Source: Pisaster brevispinus
Taxonomy: Eukaryota; Echinodermata; Asteroidea; Forcipulatida; Asteriidae
Reading direction: 5' to 3'
DNA: 64,000 nucleotides
Assembly: GCA_023634235.1 (NCBI GenBank)
Contig: JAMKCF010000016.1
Location: forward strand, 3,743,501 to 3,807,500
This document shows, piece after piece, positions 22,460 through 49,694 of this stretch. Numbering within the stretch: the first letter of the stretch is position 1; each line of letters opens with the position of its first letter. The translations under genes were made by a program, and so were the position numbers. Under the pieces are notes generated by a model that was not told the DNA's origin, ran no database searches, and saw only the letters and a list, made by a program, of their open reading frames with translations.

Positions 22460-23869
22460 CTGAGCTCGTTGCTCCGATTTGGCTCACTCCGCTTGACTTA
22501 TCCCTTTATCATGTCCCGAAGCATTATATACAGCCTTTGTACCATTTGCAACAGCCGTTGCCACCAATTCGTTATTTGGCCATCGATACAAAAAAGCATT
22601 CACAACCAGTCAAAGATAAATGCAACTTTAACTGTGATGCTTAAAAATTCGCCATTGAAAGCGCCCCATGCGGAAAAATACGATCAATTCCAAACATAGG
22701 ACCAAAAAAACAACCGCACCCTCGCTGGTTCAGAATAAACATATTTGTTCCAAGTCTGTGATGTTTTTATTTCTCTACGTAAAATAGCGCCCTCTTGTGG
22801 ATTAACCGTCCAGTTTTTGCGATTGTTGCAATCGAATACAGCTCGATAAAACCATAACAAAACGTGCAGAGAATCCTGCACACAAGAATGCATCGTTTTC
22901 CATAGGTGATGCAGTGATTTCACCCCCCCCCCCCCCATCGATAGATAAGTACATTTACTTCAATATTGCCATGATTAAGTGAAGGTCTACCTCCATGGTA
23001 AAAGCAATGGCGAGCCAGAAAAGTTGAAATAACAGTAACAGTTTACACAAAAGCTGGATAAATAATCACATAACAAGACATCATTTAGGCCTACGGTGAA
23101 TCAAAAGCTTTTATTCCAGTTTCTACGGACAGACACTACAACAAACAAACTCACCAACAGACCATAGAGCAAGGTAACAACACTGACTAACATGTAAACA
23201 TGTAGGATCAGACAAAACATCATCTAGACATCAAAGAAACAAAGGATGGAATTGAGTTTTACTCTCATTCAACAAAATAAATGAGCTGTCCTTATAACTA
23301 TGCTATGTTTCCCTTCTTTTATTCCCTAACCATATGGAGGTAAAGATATACCTTCTCACTGGTGTAATCTTTGCCCGAAATACACTTTTAATTATAGAGG
23401 TCCATGCTTTAATCACGGAGTAGAATTCTCAAAGAGTAATACATTTTACGTGCACTCTGTTTAGTCAGGCATCAACAATAGGAATGTTATACAATTCTTG
23501 GAAATATAACGCAGGTTCCCTAACCTCAAAAGGAACATTGCATAATCAGGTAACCGCACCGGGCCTGTTAAAATTTTTGCCATGTTTCTACCTGATATAT
23601 TTTATAGGAAACAACTTGAAAACCCAATTGTTCTAAATTTGTGGGTGTTTTAAGCTTACAGCACAAAATCGAAATCGTTCCGCCGTGCTTTTTGTGAGAA
23701 ATTTCTCTGAAAACATTGATAAATAAACTGTTTTTGGAGAAAAACAGGGAGAGGGTGAGGACATTGGATGGTGCTGTAAGCATACAAAATTATCAAGAAT
23801 GTTTTGGAAAAAACACGGCAAGAAAACAGGAAAAGATAACACAGTTAAGCTTCGGGGAAAAAGCATTAC

Positions 23870-24720
23870 ATGTATAATACAGGATTGGTAAGGATGCAAA
23901 ACAGTATTGTTTATTTTTAGCCTGAAAGCTCACTGTTTATAAAGTTCCTAGCCCCCCCCCCCACTAGAAACATTTTTCTTTGAAATATTTCCCTCTAAAT
24001 GAAGTCATATTCCCGAAAACAGTATCTGAAAACCTTTAAAAAAAAACGAAGCTGCTAGTTTCGGTTGTTACAATCAAGTTTGTAGTGGCATGAGTGATTT
24101 TTTTTTTAGAATGTGCGCTTCATAAATCCATGTATTATTTTTATTTTTTTAATGAGATATCGCCCAACTCACAAGGCCGGACGGCCACTTCAAGCTGAGG
24201 GCTACACTTAACTGATTTGGGCTGTCAACCCAGATCAACTGTCACCAGGGGCACTTTGCCACCTACTCCTGGGGCTGAAACAGGGTTACCCCTTTCACAG
24301 TCCGTAAGGATGTAGGCATGGGTATCATCCACTAGGAGCCTGGTTGGTAACGAGCAGAGTGCACTACCTTCCCAACTTTCTACGAAGCAATTATGGTTAA
24401 GTGCCTTGCTCAAGGGCACAAGTGTCATGACCGGGATTCGAACCCACACTCTGCTGCTGACAACACCGGAGCTTGGATCCGGTGGACTAGACCGCTCGGC
24501 CACGACACACCATATATTATGATTGTAGTATAAAGACAATGTGTTTTATGCCAAAAGTGTACATGGGTTTTTACTATTTTTCCACTGCCTCACACAACGG
24601 ATTGAGCCCACATTTCAAAATATTTGTTTTTAAATCCCATAGTAATTGGTTGATCACACAAAACATGAACACTGTCTTCGACTATTTTGTAAGCTCTATC
24701 ATTCCCTAAATTCTGGTTTG
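23870..24720. repeat. TTAA MITE (family 2) interrupted by a tRNA-Leu SINE
   Basis: The left MITE half (23870-24140; ATACAGGATTGGTAAGGATG, AATATTTCCCTCTAAATGA) and right half (24515-24720; CACACAACGGATTGAGCCC, ACACAAAACATGAACACTG) are parted by about 370 bp. That insert has a reverse tRNA-Leu head at 24420-24512 (GGATTCGAACCCACACTCTG) and a different body from other copies. Confidence 0.85.
24180..24514 (-). repeat. tRNA-Leu-headed SINE inserted in a MITE
   Basis: The minus-strand head folds as a type II tRNA: GGCCGAGCGGTCTAG, anticodon arm CCGGATCCAAGCTCCGG (anticodon CAA, Leu), B box GGGTTCGAATCCCGG. The body differs from the 15210 family, so two SINE subfamilies share a head. Confidence 0.8.
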
Positions 24721-26690
24721 AATTTATAAGTTATTGTATTCCAACAATCTTGTTCAAGTTCGGAAGTTTCAAGTTCATCTTTAGACCTCTAACTGTATAA
24801 TAGGTTTCCCCATCAGCAGCTAGTATGGGCAAAACATGCCTGAATTGTGAAAATCAACAATTTTGCGAACAACAATCGAGGCACTACAGGCATCATTCTT
24901 ATTTGGAACCCCCTCAAAGTTCCACCACAATAGCCTATTGTTGGTGTTTCTAAAACAGTTTCGCCCATGTAAGTAACAACACTTCACCCATTAATCATAA
25001 TGGTCCAGTCGAAAATGGTTTGTGAAAGTGCAGTGAGATGTTGTCACAGGAGGATTGATTTACTCATGCAGGGGTGCTTGACTCTCCCAATTGAACCATG
25101 AATGAAGTTTGCCTAATCCTGTTGATAACTATTCACGTTTTGTAGACTTCAAAGTTCAATTATTGAAGGTTGTCTGGTGTACATTTTAGTATTAATGATT
25201 TTTGCGAATGTTGTTATTTTTTGCTCAGTTGCAAACAGTTTCACTTTGATACCCAGCCTACTTGCCTGTAAACATTGTCCCCCCAAAAAAACAACAAAAA
25301 AAAACAAAAAAACAACAACAACAACAACGTTTCTGGTGGTAAATTTTAACGGGAAATCACACAATTGTTTTCTTGGAAAAGTGAATAAGTTCAAGTCCTT
25401 TAGTTTGTAATAAACACAGTATCCAAAAAAACAACTAACAACTGAAAAAATTAATCAGCTTAAACGTGAAAGTGAAAACAACGGCCATCGTAAGTAACTT
25501 ATTGTCAAGGATTTTGTGCAAGTCGCTGATCAAAATAATACGGCTTATTACAAATGCGGCAATCGAAATAAGCATAGGCGATTTGTGATGTTTTACGAGT
25601 GATATCTCATCGATTTTTGACATTGTCTTTGTGTCAAAAAGTTCTCTGAAGGATTCCTTCCGTTAAAATCAAAGTAAAGTAAAGTCTGTCCTAAGCCAAT
25701 AATGAGTAATCAGCCGGGGTTTATCTGGGTTCATTGTCATTAAACAAATGAGAGTATTTGTATTTCACCTGGAATGGATGCCAGTCAATCGCAGGTTACT
25801 CCCCAGTCCTCACTGGTACCCATTTTGTACTCCTCGGTGGAGAGAAGCGATTATGATAAAGTGCCCTGCTCCAACTCTAAAAGCACCTTCGGTGATAGGT
25901 ATTTTAAACTTTCAAAGTTATGTAGTTACGGAAATCTAGAATTCATTATTCGTCCTCACTTGTGTAGACGATGATCCCAAAGCTCTCCTTTTGAACCTCC
26001 CACCAAACAAACAAACAAATAAAAGTGGCATTTAATAAGTTGTTACTCTCTTACCCCCAAGAAAGAGAGAGTGAAAGAAAATGAGACAAACACACTAGAT
26101 CTTCCTAATACTGCGCCCCGATAACACGACTTTGTACACAGAGGGTAAATCCGAACGGTTAACCGTGGCTTTGTGAACGCATGATTGCACCCATTGACTG
26201 GAATTAATCATTCTTGATCATCGCGGGGACCTCCTGATGACCAAAGCCGTTTCACCTACACGGTTATTAGACAACAACCTCCAAAATAAAGCAGACGCTT
26301 GGCTGGTCTGGAGGTGCCAACAACAATAGTGGTATAATGGTAAGCCTGTAACGGGGAGAAACGTCCAGCTGACGGCAGGCCATCAGCTGTGAGATCGCTG
26401 AGAGAAAAACTTGTCCTCGGAAAAAGTTCTTGGGAACTTTTTCGTCTTTGATGTCTCCAAATGATATCGTCGGACGAAGGACGAAAGTCTGAAGGACTGG
26501 ATTCTTCTAGTATGCACTGAAGATTTAGAAAACACTTTTGGACAGTAGGTGGTGAAACTAAAAGGCTGTGCTAGTTGTACCAAAACACAGGAAGTTGAGT
26601 GCCCTATATTTTCACAAGCAGTTGAAGAGCCTCGCCGTGTAGACATACTTGGGGAGGTTCGAACTCCAACACGATCTCAAGTGCACCATC

Positions 26691-42168
<15,478 letters not shown>

Positions 42169-42189
42169 TATGTACGTTCAAATGTGAGA

Positions 42190-42306
42190 CTTCAGTACGC
42201 TAGTTGGCAGTGGTCTTAACACGTAAATTTTAATTGTTTACGTAGTTTTGAGCATTGAACAATGGACTATACCTGGTAAGTCTGCTGCCACCTAGCGTCC
42301 TCAAAT
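42190..42306. repeat. CTAGGTGGCAG-family MITE in Ovo 3' UTR
   Basis: The ends GTACGCTAGTTGGCAG and CTGCTGCCACCTAGCGTCC are inverted, as in 1868-1994. It starts about 20 bp after the Ovo stop. Confidence 0.75.
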
Positions 42307-42360
42307 ATCTCATATTTGAGAGGTCTAAACGCAAGATTGTACAGAAACACGGTGTAAATG

Positions 42361-42708
42361 TTCCGTCCCAGCAGTAGAACTGTCCCAACTAATCGTCCCA
42401 ACTGTAGTTGAGACCGGTTCCACTTTTAGTGTTACAGTTGGGACGACCTATCTACAGCTGGGATTGCGTGATGCTGCAATCAGTCAGTGGTCCTTCAAAG
42501 TAATTTTCAATCATCTCAAGTTTCCACTGACTTACAATGATTGTATGTGATTGTAAACAAGATTGTAACAACAAAAATCCATTACTCCATGTCCAACTAG
42601 CTCCACACGCACCTGCGCCACCTGCTAGTATTATGGCATTTTTTCTGGATCCAAGCTATAGTTGGGCCGTCCCAACTATAGTTGGGCCGATTCTGAAATT
42701 GGGACGGA
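42361..42708. repeat. GGGAC/GTCCC palindromic repeats in Ovo 3' UTR
   Basis: Two clusters (42361-42470 and 42650-42708) carry CTGTCCCAACT, TACAGTTGGGACGACC and CGTCCCAACTATAGTTGGGC. They belong to the same family as 14482-14582. Confidence 0.7.
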
Positions 42709-42766
42709 CCATAATTAATCAATTGTTTACGTGGTTCTAGGAAAGCGTAATTTTCTGCAGATACTC

Positions 42767-42772
42767 AATAAA
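42767..42772 (+). terminator. Candidate Ovo poly(A) signal
   Basis: This is the first AATAAA on the + strand downstream of the Ovo stop, about 600 bp after it. Support is sequence only. Confidence 0.35.
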
Positions 42773-44247
42773 CAGGCCTTAAAGGGACACACTGCCTTCG
42801 GATTTGTCACGAAAGGAATGTGGCTGGACAGATACTTTAAAAGTACAGTATAATGATTTTCATAAATATTCCTTGAAATTGTGAGGTTTTTGTGTAAGTT
42901 CACGACAGAACATGGCCCGCTATTTTGCAGCACAAAATTTGTGACTCCACAAAATTGCTGACCGTGTGTTCCTCTGGTTGTATTTCCAGAGTCAAAGTTC
43001 TCTGTTCTGAGAGTCCTTGGCTTCACAACCAGAGTTAATAAAATGAGAATGTGTCAGTTCTGATAAATGTAAAGAAACCCAATGCCCTAAACCCACCATA
43101 AAGTTTCCAAACCTTCGCCTGGAGTAACCCCCCTTGTTTGTGAAATATCAGTTATGAACCTGTGTTCTCTTTTGAAACTTTCATAACAGTCTCGCTCTGT
43201 GTTCTTTAAAAATGGAGTAAGGAAAACAATTATCGATTTCACCACTACTCACTATAAAGTACAACACTCTGTTTGTGTTCAGTGTATTTACAACTTTTAA
43301 ATACGGACAAGGAGCAATTCTAAACAGCAAAAGTTTGAGAGATTTGAAGGTAATGGGACCCTTTAAGCTTGCCAACCTGACGACTTCGGATGTCTCTATA
43401 AGTACCGTATACCGTTAGTGTGATTCAGATGACCTTTGAACTTTGGACGCCTTCTGGCTTTGCCTTATCATTAGGCCAAAGCCATAGCAACAACTGTTTA
43501 ATTTCGACGTAAAAGCCTTATAGAAATGTGGCGTCGTCCAGGCAACTTTTTTGTCAAAGTTTACGAATGGATATTGTTGATTCGTTAAATATCTGATTTC
43601 AAAGTAATGTTTTAAACTTGTTTGTATTATTACACAGTATGTTTGCCAATTTTACAACCTTGAAATAATTGAAATAATTCCTCAATTTTGTAGGTATGAT
43701 GTTTGCTATGAAATATTTAACTTTTTAACAAATAAAAAAAGAAGAATACGAAAAGATTAATGTAACGATCAAGAACTCGAGTAAACTAAAATATGATATT
43801 TAACCATTGTTTCTTCCTTCCGTCCGGATACGTATATTTTAAATCAGTACATATAAGTAGTAAGATGTTTCACATAAAATACTTTAATGTTAATATTTCA
43901 CTAATCCGTCCAAGTGATAACATTACCAGAAATATACTATATATGAGTTCTAATCGACTCGTAGTCTCCATTCCAAGCAGTGTTTCCGTCCTTAACTGGT
44001 TTCCAAACAATCAAAGCATGCAAACAATTGTGCCAAGTATTTATTAAATCTATTTGTATATACTAAGCAAAAAGGTGCAGGGCACCAGCGATCTTATTAA
44101 GGCTGGTAACACTCTTTTCGCGTCTAAAGCTTAAGTAATAATGTGTTTTTTAACGTTTTAATGATCGTTTTTGAAACCTCTGCTTGGGCTTTGGAGTACC
44201 AGTCACACATAGTATGTGTGGCATGGTATTTTTGTTTATAACCTATA

Positions 44248-44462
44248 CACTGCAAAAACCGTGTTAAATTTTACACCATTGGTGCTGTCATATATAGATT
44301 TTAAAAAAATAATCAAAATTTACAACATAGGGTTTAAAAATAACACCAATTCCTGCCAACACAATTACTTTGGTGTTATTGTAGCACCCCATGGTTTTAA
44401 TTTTGAGTATCTATATGTGACAACACCCATTTTGTAAAAGTCAATACCCCAGTTTTTACAGT
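44248..44462. repeat. TIR MITE (CACTG...CAGTA family), second copy
   Basis: It begins CACTGCAAAAACCGTGTTAA and ends CCCCAGTTTTTACAGTA. Internal blocks CTATATGTGACAACACCCA match 10779-11015. Confidence 0.8.
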
Positions 44463-46084
44463 ATTGGTAAGCATATTTGTGTTGCTTATACACTTATGTA
44501 CTTAATAAGCAGCTCTATGAAATTGGGCCCTGAGCGGTGTGAGTAGAGGACTGTGTTGTATCATGTACAAGGTGTAGGAAACCAGACTCGTAAGCCACCA
44601 TGCAATGCACACCCAAGCAGCGGACGATGTGGAGTACGACCTAGGGCCAATATCATAGCGCTGTTCAATGGTAAGCAAATTTTCGTTCTAACTATCAGAA
44701 AGATTAGCTTAAGCGTAAGCGTATTTCACAGGTTAGCAAGAAAATTAGACAGCAGCCAGATTGCGCGTTCACCGTAGATGTGCATTGTTACGCCATTTAT
44801 TTTCATACAGTAAGCGCCGGAAATGGTAGCGGAAGCTCGCGCAGTAAGCACAAAATCGGCCGCTTAGCAGCTTTATGACATTGGGCCAAAGATGTCGCAA
44901 CTCTCGTTGTAATGCTGTATGGTGTCAAGCGCCACCTTCCGGCACGATGGCAAAACCAAACCCAAAACAACAAGTTTGTGGGTGTGCTATCACTTAACAA
45001 ATACATTTTAATTGTATATAAGAACTCTGGGGTGCTGCAATTCAACCGACATGGGAGATTAATCTATGTATACTTTTCATTAAATGTTACACATTTCATT
45101 CTAATTATTTCACTTGATTTTGAAAAGGTTTTTACAATACGTCAAAAGACCATGCAAGTCTCGCGCATATCGAAAAAATGAGAAAACAACCCGAACGAAG
45201 ACTATATTTTTCTATGCAATCAAATCTTCTTTTACAATTCTATTTGTATATATTACAAATTGTTTGTTAAAATTAACATTGAAACAGAATTAATATTTTG
45301 GATGAGGATGTTTATTTTTACTGGCCAGAGTTTGTGCCACCACTACATAGGTTTATTGATGAACGTCCGTCGGGCAAAATTCTTAATTGTTAACAAGCAA
45401 CCGGAAACGGAGGTTAAGTCTTTTTCTCGAGTTTTGTTGTTGTTAATTTGTTTAATCAAAATTAATTTTTTTCCAACAATTTGATAACATCTTTGTAGCC
45501 ATAAACTAGGCCTATATGCCAAACTAAAGTGTTTGAAGAAACAGAATCGCGCACACTTAAATTGGTCTCGGAAGTTCGAATACGCGTGAGACTTGCACAG
45601 TCTATGATGACGACACACTGACGAAAATTCTTGACTCTTGTGGTATAAACAGAGTAACAACGTTCTACACAAAACAGGTGTTAGGAGTTGTTTATATATA
45701 TTTTTTAATTTTTCACGTGTTTGTACAGTTGTATTGAAATATTTGAAAGGGTCAAATCAATGAAACGGCATTTTTTTTGTAAACTATGGTAATACATTAA
45801 TGTTACGTGGTTTTGTGCTTGTAAGTTGTGATTGTTGATGCATTTTAGACGTTTCTTTTCTGCACCTTTCGTGGGTTGTTAGAAGTCTTGTTTGTTTTGC
45901 ACTGGTATTTTAAGCATTTATTTCCAATATATATGTATGTGCTACACGAAGCTCGCGACGTTTGTATTTAATTCGGATGTAATGGCTTTTAGCTGAAATG
46001 AGACGACTTTGAAATTGTCTACAATATACGTAGCTCATTTGACTCGTTATTACAAACACGAAACCACACACAGCTCTTTGTGGC

Positions 46085-46410
46085 AGTCACTCTGTGGACA
46101 TTCCACTTTGTGGACAAATCATATTCTTCCACAATGTAAAAAATACTGTGTGGACGTGCGTAAGTCCACGTAGTATTTTTAAACCTTGACTTGTGTTGAC
46201 TTTTTTGTTCTCAGGTTCACACTTCGTATGCTTACCCACGCAGCTCTGTGTACAATACACTCTGTGGACATTCCTTAATCTGTGCATTTATGGAAACAAA
46301 ACTTCAACTCTGTAAACACACTATGTGGACGTGTGTAAGTCCACTTAGTGTTTCAATTCTCTACATTTTGTGGACCTCTTCTGTTGTCGGGTCCACCCTT
46401 CGTATGTAAC
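46085..46410. repeat. Two-copy tandem repeat, ~185 bp unit
   Basis: CTCTGTGGACATTCC, TGTGTGGACGTG-GTAAGTCCAC and CACTTCGTATG/CCCTTCGTATG blocks appear in the same order twice. Each unit contains GTGGAC/GTCCAC inverted pairs. Confidence 0.75.
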
Positions 46411-47479
46411 GCTTAAACGCGTTATCTCACCATGGACATGAGTTCCTATTAGTAAATTATACATACAAAATGTCCACTCTTACAAAATGTTGGTTGTGTG
46501 AACTGTTACGTGACCCGTGTTTTACTACGGGTCAGCACCATTTTCTCAATGGCCAAAAATGCTTCTTTTTCCATAATTACAAGTCCTGTAATTTGTCTTT
46601 AACCAGTTAAATAGATATGATGTTATTAGTAAAATTGCCGTCCATAATTATGATACATTACTAATTTATTCTTTCGTACAGATAATGAATTTTGAATCAA
46701 TGACTTCCGTCCATTTTGTTGTTAGGTCGATTTACTTTAGATTGGTGTTGTGGTTGTTAATGTTATTGTTGTTGTTGATGTAGATTTAGTGTTTATACAT
46801 GTATATGAGTTCTTCTCGTGCAATTAAATATAATTATTGTTGTATACTTCTCAACAAAACTTGAATATATGTCTGTATAGTGTAAACAACTATTGTTTGA
46901 AGAAAATGTTAAACGTTTTGAATGCATACACATTTTTTTAGCAAACATTGTTCTTGTTTGAAACTCCATCGAGTTTTGACGCCACTGTGGCACAAATAAA
47001 CAAAACAAAGGTCTTTCGCTGCAATAAATTCGTGTGATTTTCTGATTTTCTTTCTTCGTAAATTGTCATTACTTTCGCTTCAAATAATGCTGGTTAACAC
47101 CGAGCTGTAATACAAATTATCTGCCCGACTGGTCACAATAGAGCTTATGGATTGACGTCATCCAGCTGCCATCTCAGAGGTAAACCGACAACGAAACAAT
47201 AGAAAATGCTCAGTTATCTCTAGTGAACCCCCTATTCAAGTGTGCATAAGGTGTATATATAGGTACATGTGTACATGTAAATATTGTTCCTGCCTATGCC
47301 ATGTAGCACTCGTTGCTACTTTGCAATAAACATTCATAAGTTCTGCATTGCAAATAAAGCAAAATTGAAACAAAATTTAGTGAAATAAAGATAACAAAAA
47401 TGGGAAAATAATATGCTTTTGAAGACCTTGTTCATTTAGGCATCTATACTCACTAACATAAAGCTATGCTGACAATTTA

Positions 47480-48030
47480 AATAATCAATTGGGTTTGAAC
47501 AAAAAAAAATTGACTGGAGCGGGAATTGAACCAACGACCTCCGGATTAACGTACCGGCGCTCTACCAACTGAGCTATCCAGCCCTATGTTGGCGGTCTCC
47601 CTATTAGTCAATACCTTTGTAGAGCGCCGGTACGTTAATTTTTTCTTTGTTCAAACCCAAACTATTTATTTATTTCATTACACATCAAACGGTGCAAGTG
47701 CCAATAACTGGATGGGGATTAAGAAACCAGAAGAAATATTCAGTTTTAGATGTGGGAGGAAAATCCCAATGGGAAAACCCACGCAATCAGGTAGGGACTG
47801 AAAATCCAATCCACATGCAAGGCTTCGGAAGAAATGTTCAGTTTTAGATGTGGGAGGAAAAAACCCACGTAATCGGGTAGGGACTGAATGCTTCGGAAGA
47901 AATATTCAGTTTTTTATATTTTTTTGGGGGGAACCCAATGTGGAAAACCCACGCAATCTGGTAGCGGTTGGAAACTTAATCCATGCAAGGTTCCTGTCTG
48001 TCTGAGGTGGGATGCGAACCGGTGTCCCAG
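47480..48030. repeat. tRNA-Asn composite SINE, head-inverted copy
   Basis: 47511-47583 is a minus-strand tRNA-Asn-like head (anticodon GTT; GGCTGGA pairs with TCCAGTC). From about 47620 the + strand continues with a head stub and the family body (CACATCAAACGGTG, GAAATATTCAGTTTTAG) to 48030. The 5' head is therefore flipped relative to its own body. Body units GAAATATTCAGTTTT plus GGAAAACCCACGC repeat about three times. Confidence 0.8.
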
Positions 48031-48704
48031 TCAGTTTCCCTTGTGGTTTATTACTTGACAATTTAAATAATCCGTAACAATCGTCATTCTTGCCTTACAA
48101 TAATATTGTCTATGTATTAAACATGTACATTCGTCTAATGTGTTAAGTAACGTAAAGGTAACATTATAATGTTGTGCCACTGTAGTTTGGTATTCGCTGT
48201 CTAATGTAATCGGCTTTAGCCTTGAAAATTAGAGTTACAGTTCAGTGCATAATGCAATTTGATAAAATATAAATACCTGTTGCAAACTACGTACCAATGA
48301 ACTTATGGTATAATTTCAATAACAGCGAAAGTAATTGGCCAGACGTTTCGACCCTCGCAGAGTCTTTCTCGAAGACTAATTGCAGTTTCTAGAAACAAAG
48401 GATGTTTCAGGCAATTTATTTATTAACCGAGTAATCATCATGAATATCCATGCCCCTCCCTGTACTTAATAAACCGAACAGCCAATTAATGTTTCACACA
48501 GCCTTTGTTTACTCGTTGCCATGAGTAACCATGTTGTGACAGCATTGCGACAGAACAAACCGGTTGGAATTCAAAAAGTAGATGATATTTACGGTGGCAG
48601 CTTTGAGCATGGAGATGATTTGAGTAACTTGAATTACCTTTGTCATTCGACTTAAGGTAACCAAAGCCAGCCATTATAAAGTTTAAGATATCTATGATTT
48701 CGTC

Positions 48705-49694
48705 ATGAAGATTTTTCTAGAAGCCTTGTTTTTGACTTTCATGGTACATTATGGTCAGTGTGGCAATCAGCGAAGGTTTATTTCAACCCTATATCGTCAT
48801 CAAATTACCAACCACGCCTTGCTGAATCATGTCTTTCAGTTAAAGACTGTTTCTCATCCCGTGATCTGTGCGCGAGACTGCTCTATGGATCCGCAGTGTA
48901 TATCATTCAACCACCAGTTAGATAATCATACTTGTGAATTGAATAATGCCAGCAGATATGACACCCCTTCAGACTTTGTTGGAATGCAAGGAAGTGTCTA
49001 TTATGACTACAACTTGAAAACGCTGTCATATTCCTTACCAGAAACAACTAGATACAACAGTTGCCTGACGATGTACCAAGCTGGTTACCGTGAAAATGGC
49101 ATATACACCATCTTTCCTACAAGTCTGCCTGGTGGACTACATGTCTACTGTGACATGGAGACAGATGGAGGAGGCTGGATCGTGTTCCAGAAGAGACAAA
49201 ATGGCTCTGTTGACTTCTACCGTACCTGGGCTGAATACCAATCCGGGTTTGGTGATCTACAGAATGAGTTCTGGTTAGGGAATGATATCCTGCGTAACCT
49301 CACTGGATCAGGGCAATGGCAACTCAGGGTAGATATGGAAGACTGGGAGTCCAATTCATCCTGGGCTTCTTACAGTGAGTTCGCTGTAACAGGTGACAAG
49401 TACGCTCTCCATATCGGGTTATATGACAGTCAGAGTGCAGCTGGTGATTCAATGATACATCATAATGGATACTCCTTCACAACAAAGGACCGTGACAATG
49501 ATGGGAGACATTTCAACTGTGCTCAACATTATGTAGGTGGATGGTGGTTTCGAAGCTGCTTTGCGTCTCATCTGAATGGTTTATACTGGCACCAGGGGGA
49601 TGTGTCATATGGACAGGGATTACAATGGGTCGCCTGGAAAGGGTTTTATTATTCCCTGAAGAAATGTAGCATGAAAATACGGCTAGTCAAATAA
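48705..49694 (+). CDS. Secreted PAN/apple plus fibrinogen-domain lectin, intronless
   Basis: A single open frame of 329 residues. Residues 1-19 form a signal peptide (MKIFLEALFLTFMVHYGQC). Residues ~45-97 are a PAN/apple-like domain with Cys 55, 59, 65 and 77. Residues ~117-329 are a fibrinogen C-terminal domain: C120/C149 and C272/C285 are placed for the two usual disulfides, GGGWIVFQKR and YRTWAEYQSGFG are hallmark blocks, and DRDND (262-266) is the calcium site. WFRSCFASHLNGLYW and the MKIR end also fit. C321 lacks an obvious partner. It most resembles ficolin, tenascin-R-type and FREP proteins, which bind sugars or acetyl groups outside the cell, often in innate defence; the exact ligand is unknown. 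There is no intron, unlike most relatives. The poly(A) motif AATAAA overlaps the stop (49690-49695). A TATAAA at 48675 is too close to this ATG unless the 5' UTR is spliced. Family sure; role inferred. Confidence 0.93.
   Translation: MKIFLEALFLTFMVHYGQCGNQRRFISTLYRHQITNHALLNHVFQLKTVSHPVICARDCSMDPQCISFNHQLDNHTCELNNASRYDTPSDFVGMQGSVYYDYNLKTLSYSLPETTRYNSCLTMYQAGYRENGIYTIFPTSLPGGLHVYCDMETDGGGWIVFQKRQNGSVDFYRTWAEYQSGFGDLQNEFWLGNDILRNLTGSGQWQLRVDMEDWESNSSWASYSEFAVTGDKYALHIGLYDSQSAAGDSMIHHNGYSFTTKDRDNDGRHFNCAQHYVGGWWFRSCFASHLNGLYWHQGDVSYGQGLQWVAWKGFYYSLKKCSMKIRLVK

Larger units (their letters stand above)
18671..26690. other. Bsx-Ovo intergenic region, 8 kb
   Basis: I see no supportable gene. It contains a possible Bsx poly(A) signal (AATAAA, 19443-19448), a GTCTCGTT minisatellite and CTG microsatellite (19493-19720), an AAAC microsatellite (20540-20660), a reverse tRNA-Asn SINE tail (20775-20965), a foldback element (21811-22459), and a MITE split by a SINE (23870-24720). 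Confidence 0.6.
42773..48704. other. Ovo to PAN-fibrinogen gene spacer
   Basis: No gene is recognised. It holds a CACTG TIR MITE (44248-44462), GAAATTGGGCCC-family pieces (44460-44890), a 185 bp tandem duplication (46085-46410) and a tRNA-Asn SINE inverted pair (47480-48030). A CGTTTCGACCCTCGCAGAGT motif at 48340-48365 resembles retroelement end sequence but no reverse transcriptase is present. Confidence 0.55.

Noticed and set aside
48340..48365. Retroelement 3' end (Penelope-like motif)
   Set aside because: Only a short motif is present, with no reverse transcriptase or endonuclease frame nearby.
48675..48680. TATA box of the lectin gene
   Set aside because: It is only 25-30 bp before the ATG, so transcription would start at or after the start codon unless the 5' UTR is spliced elsewhere.
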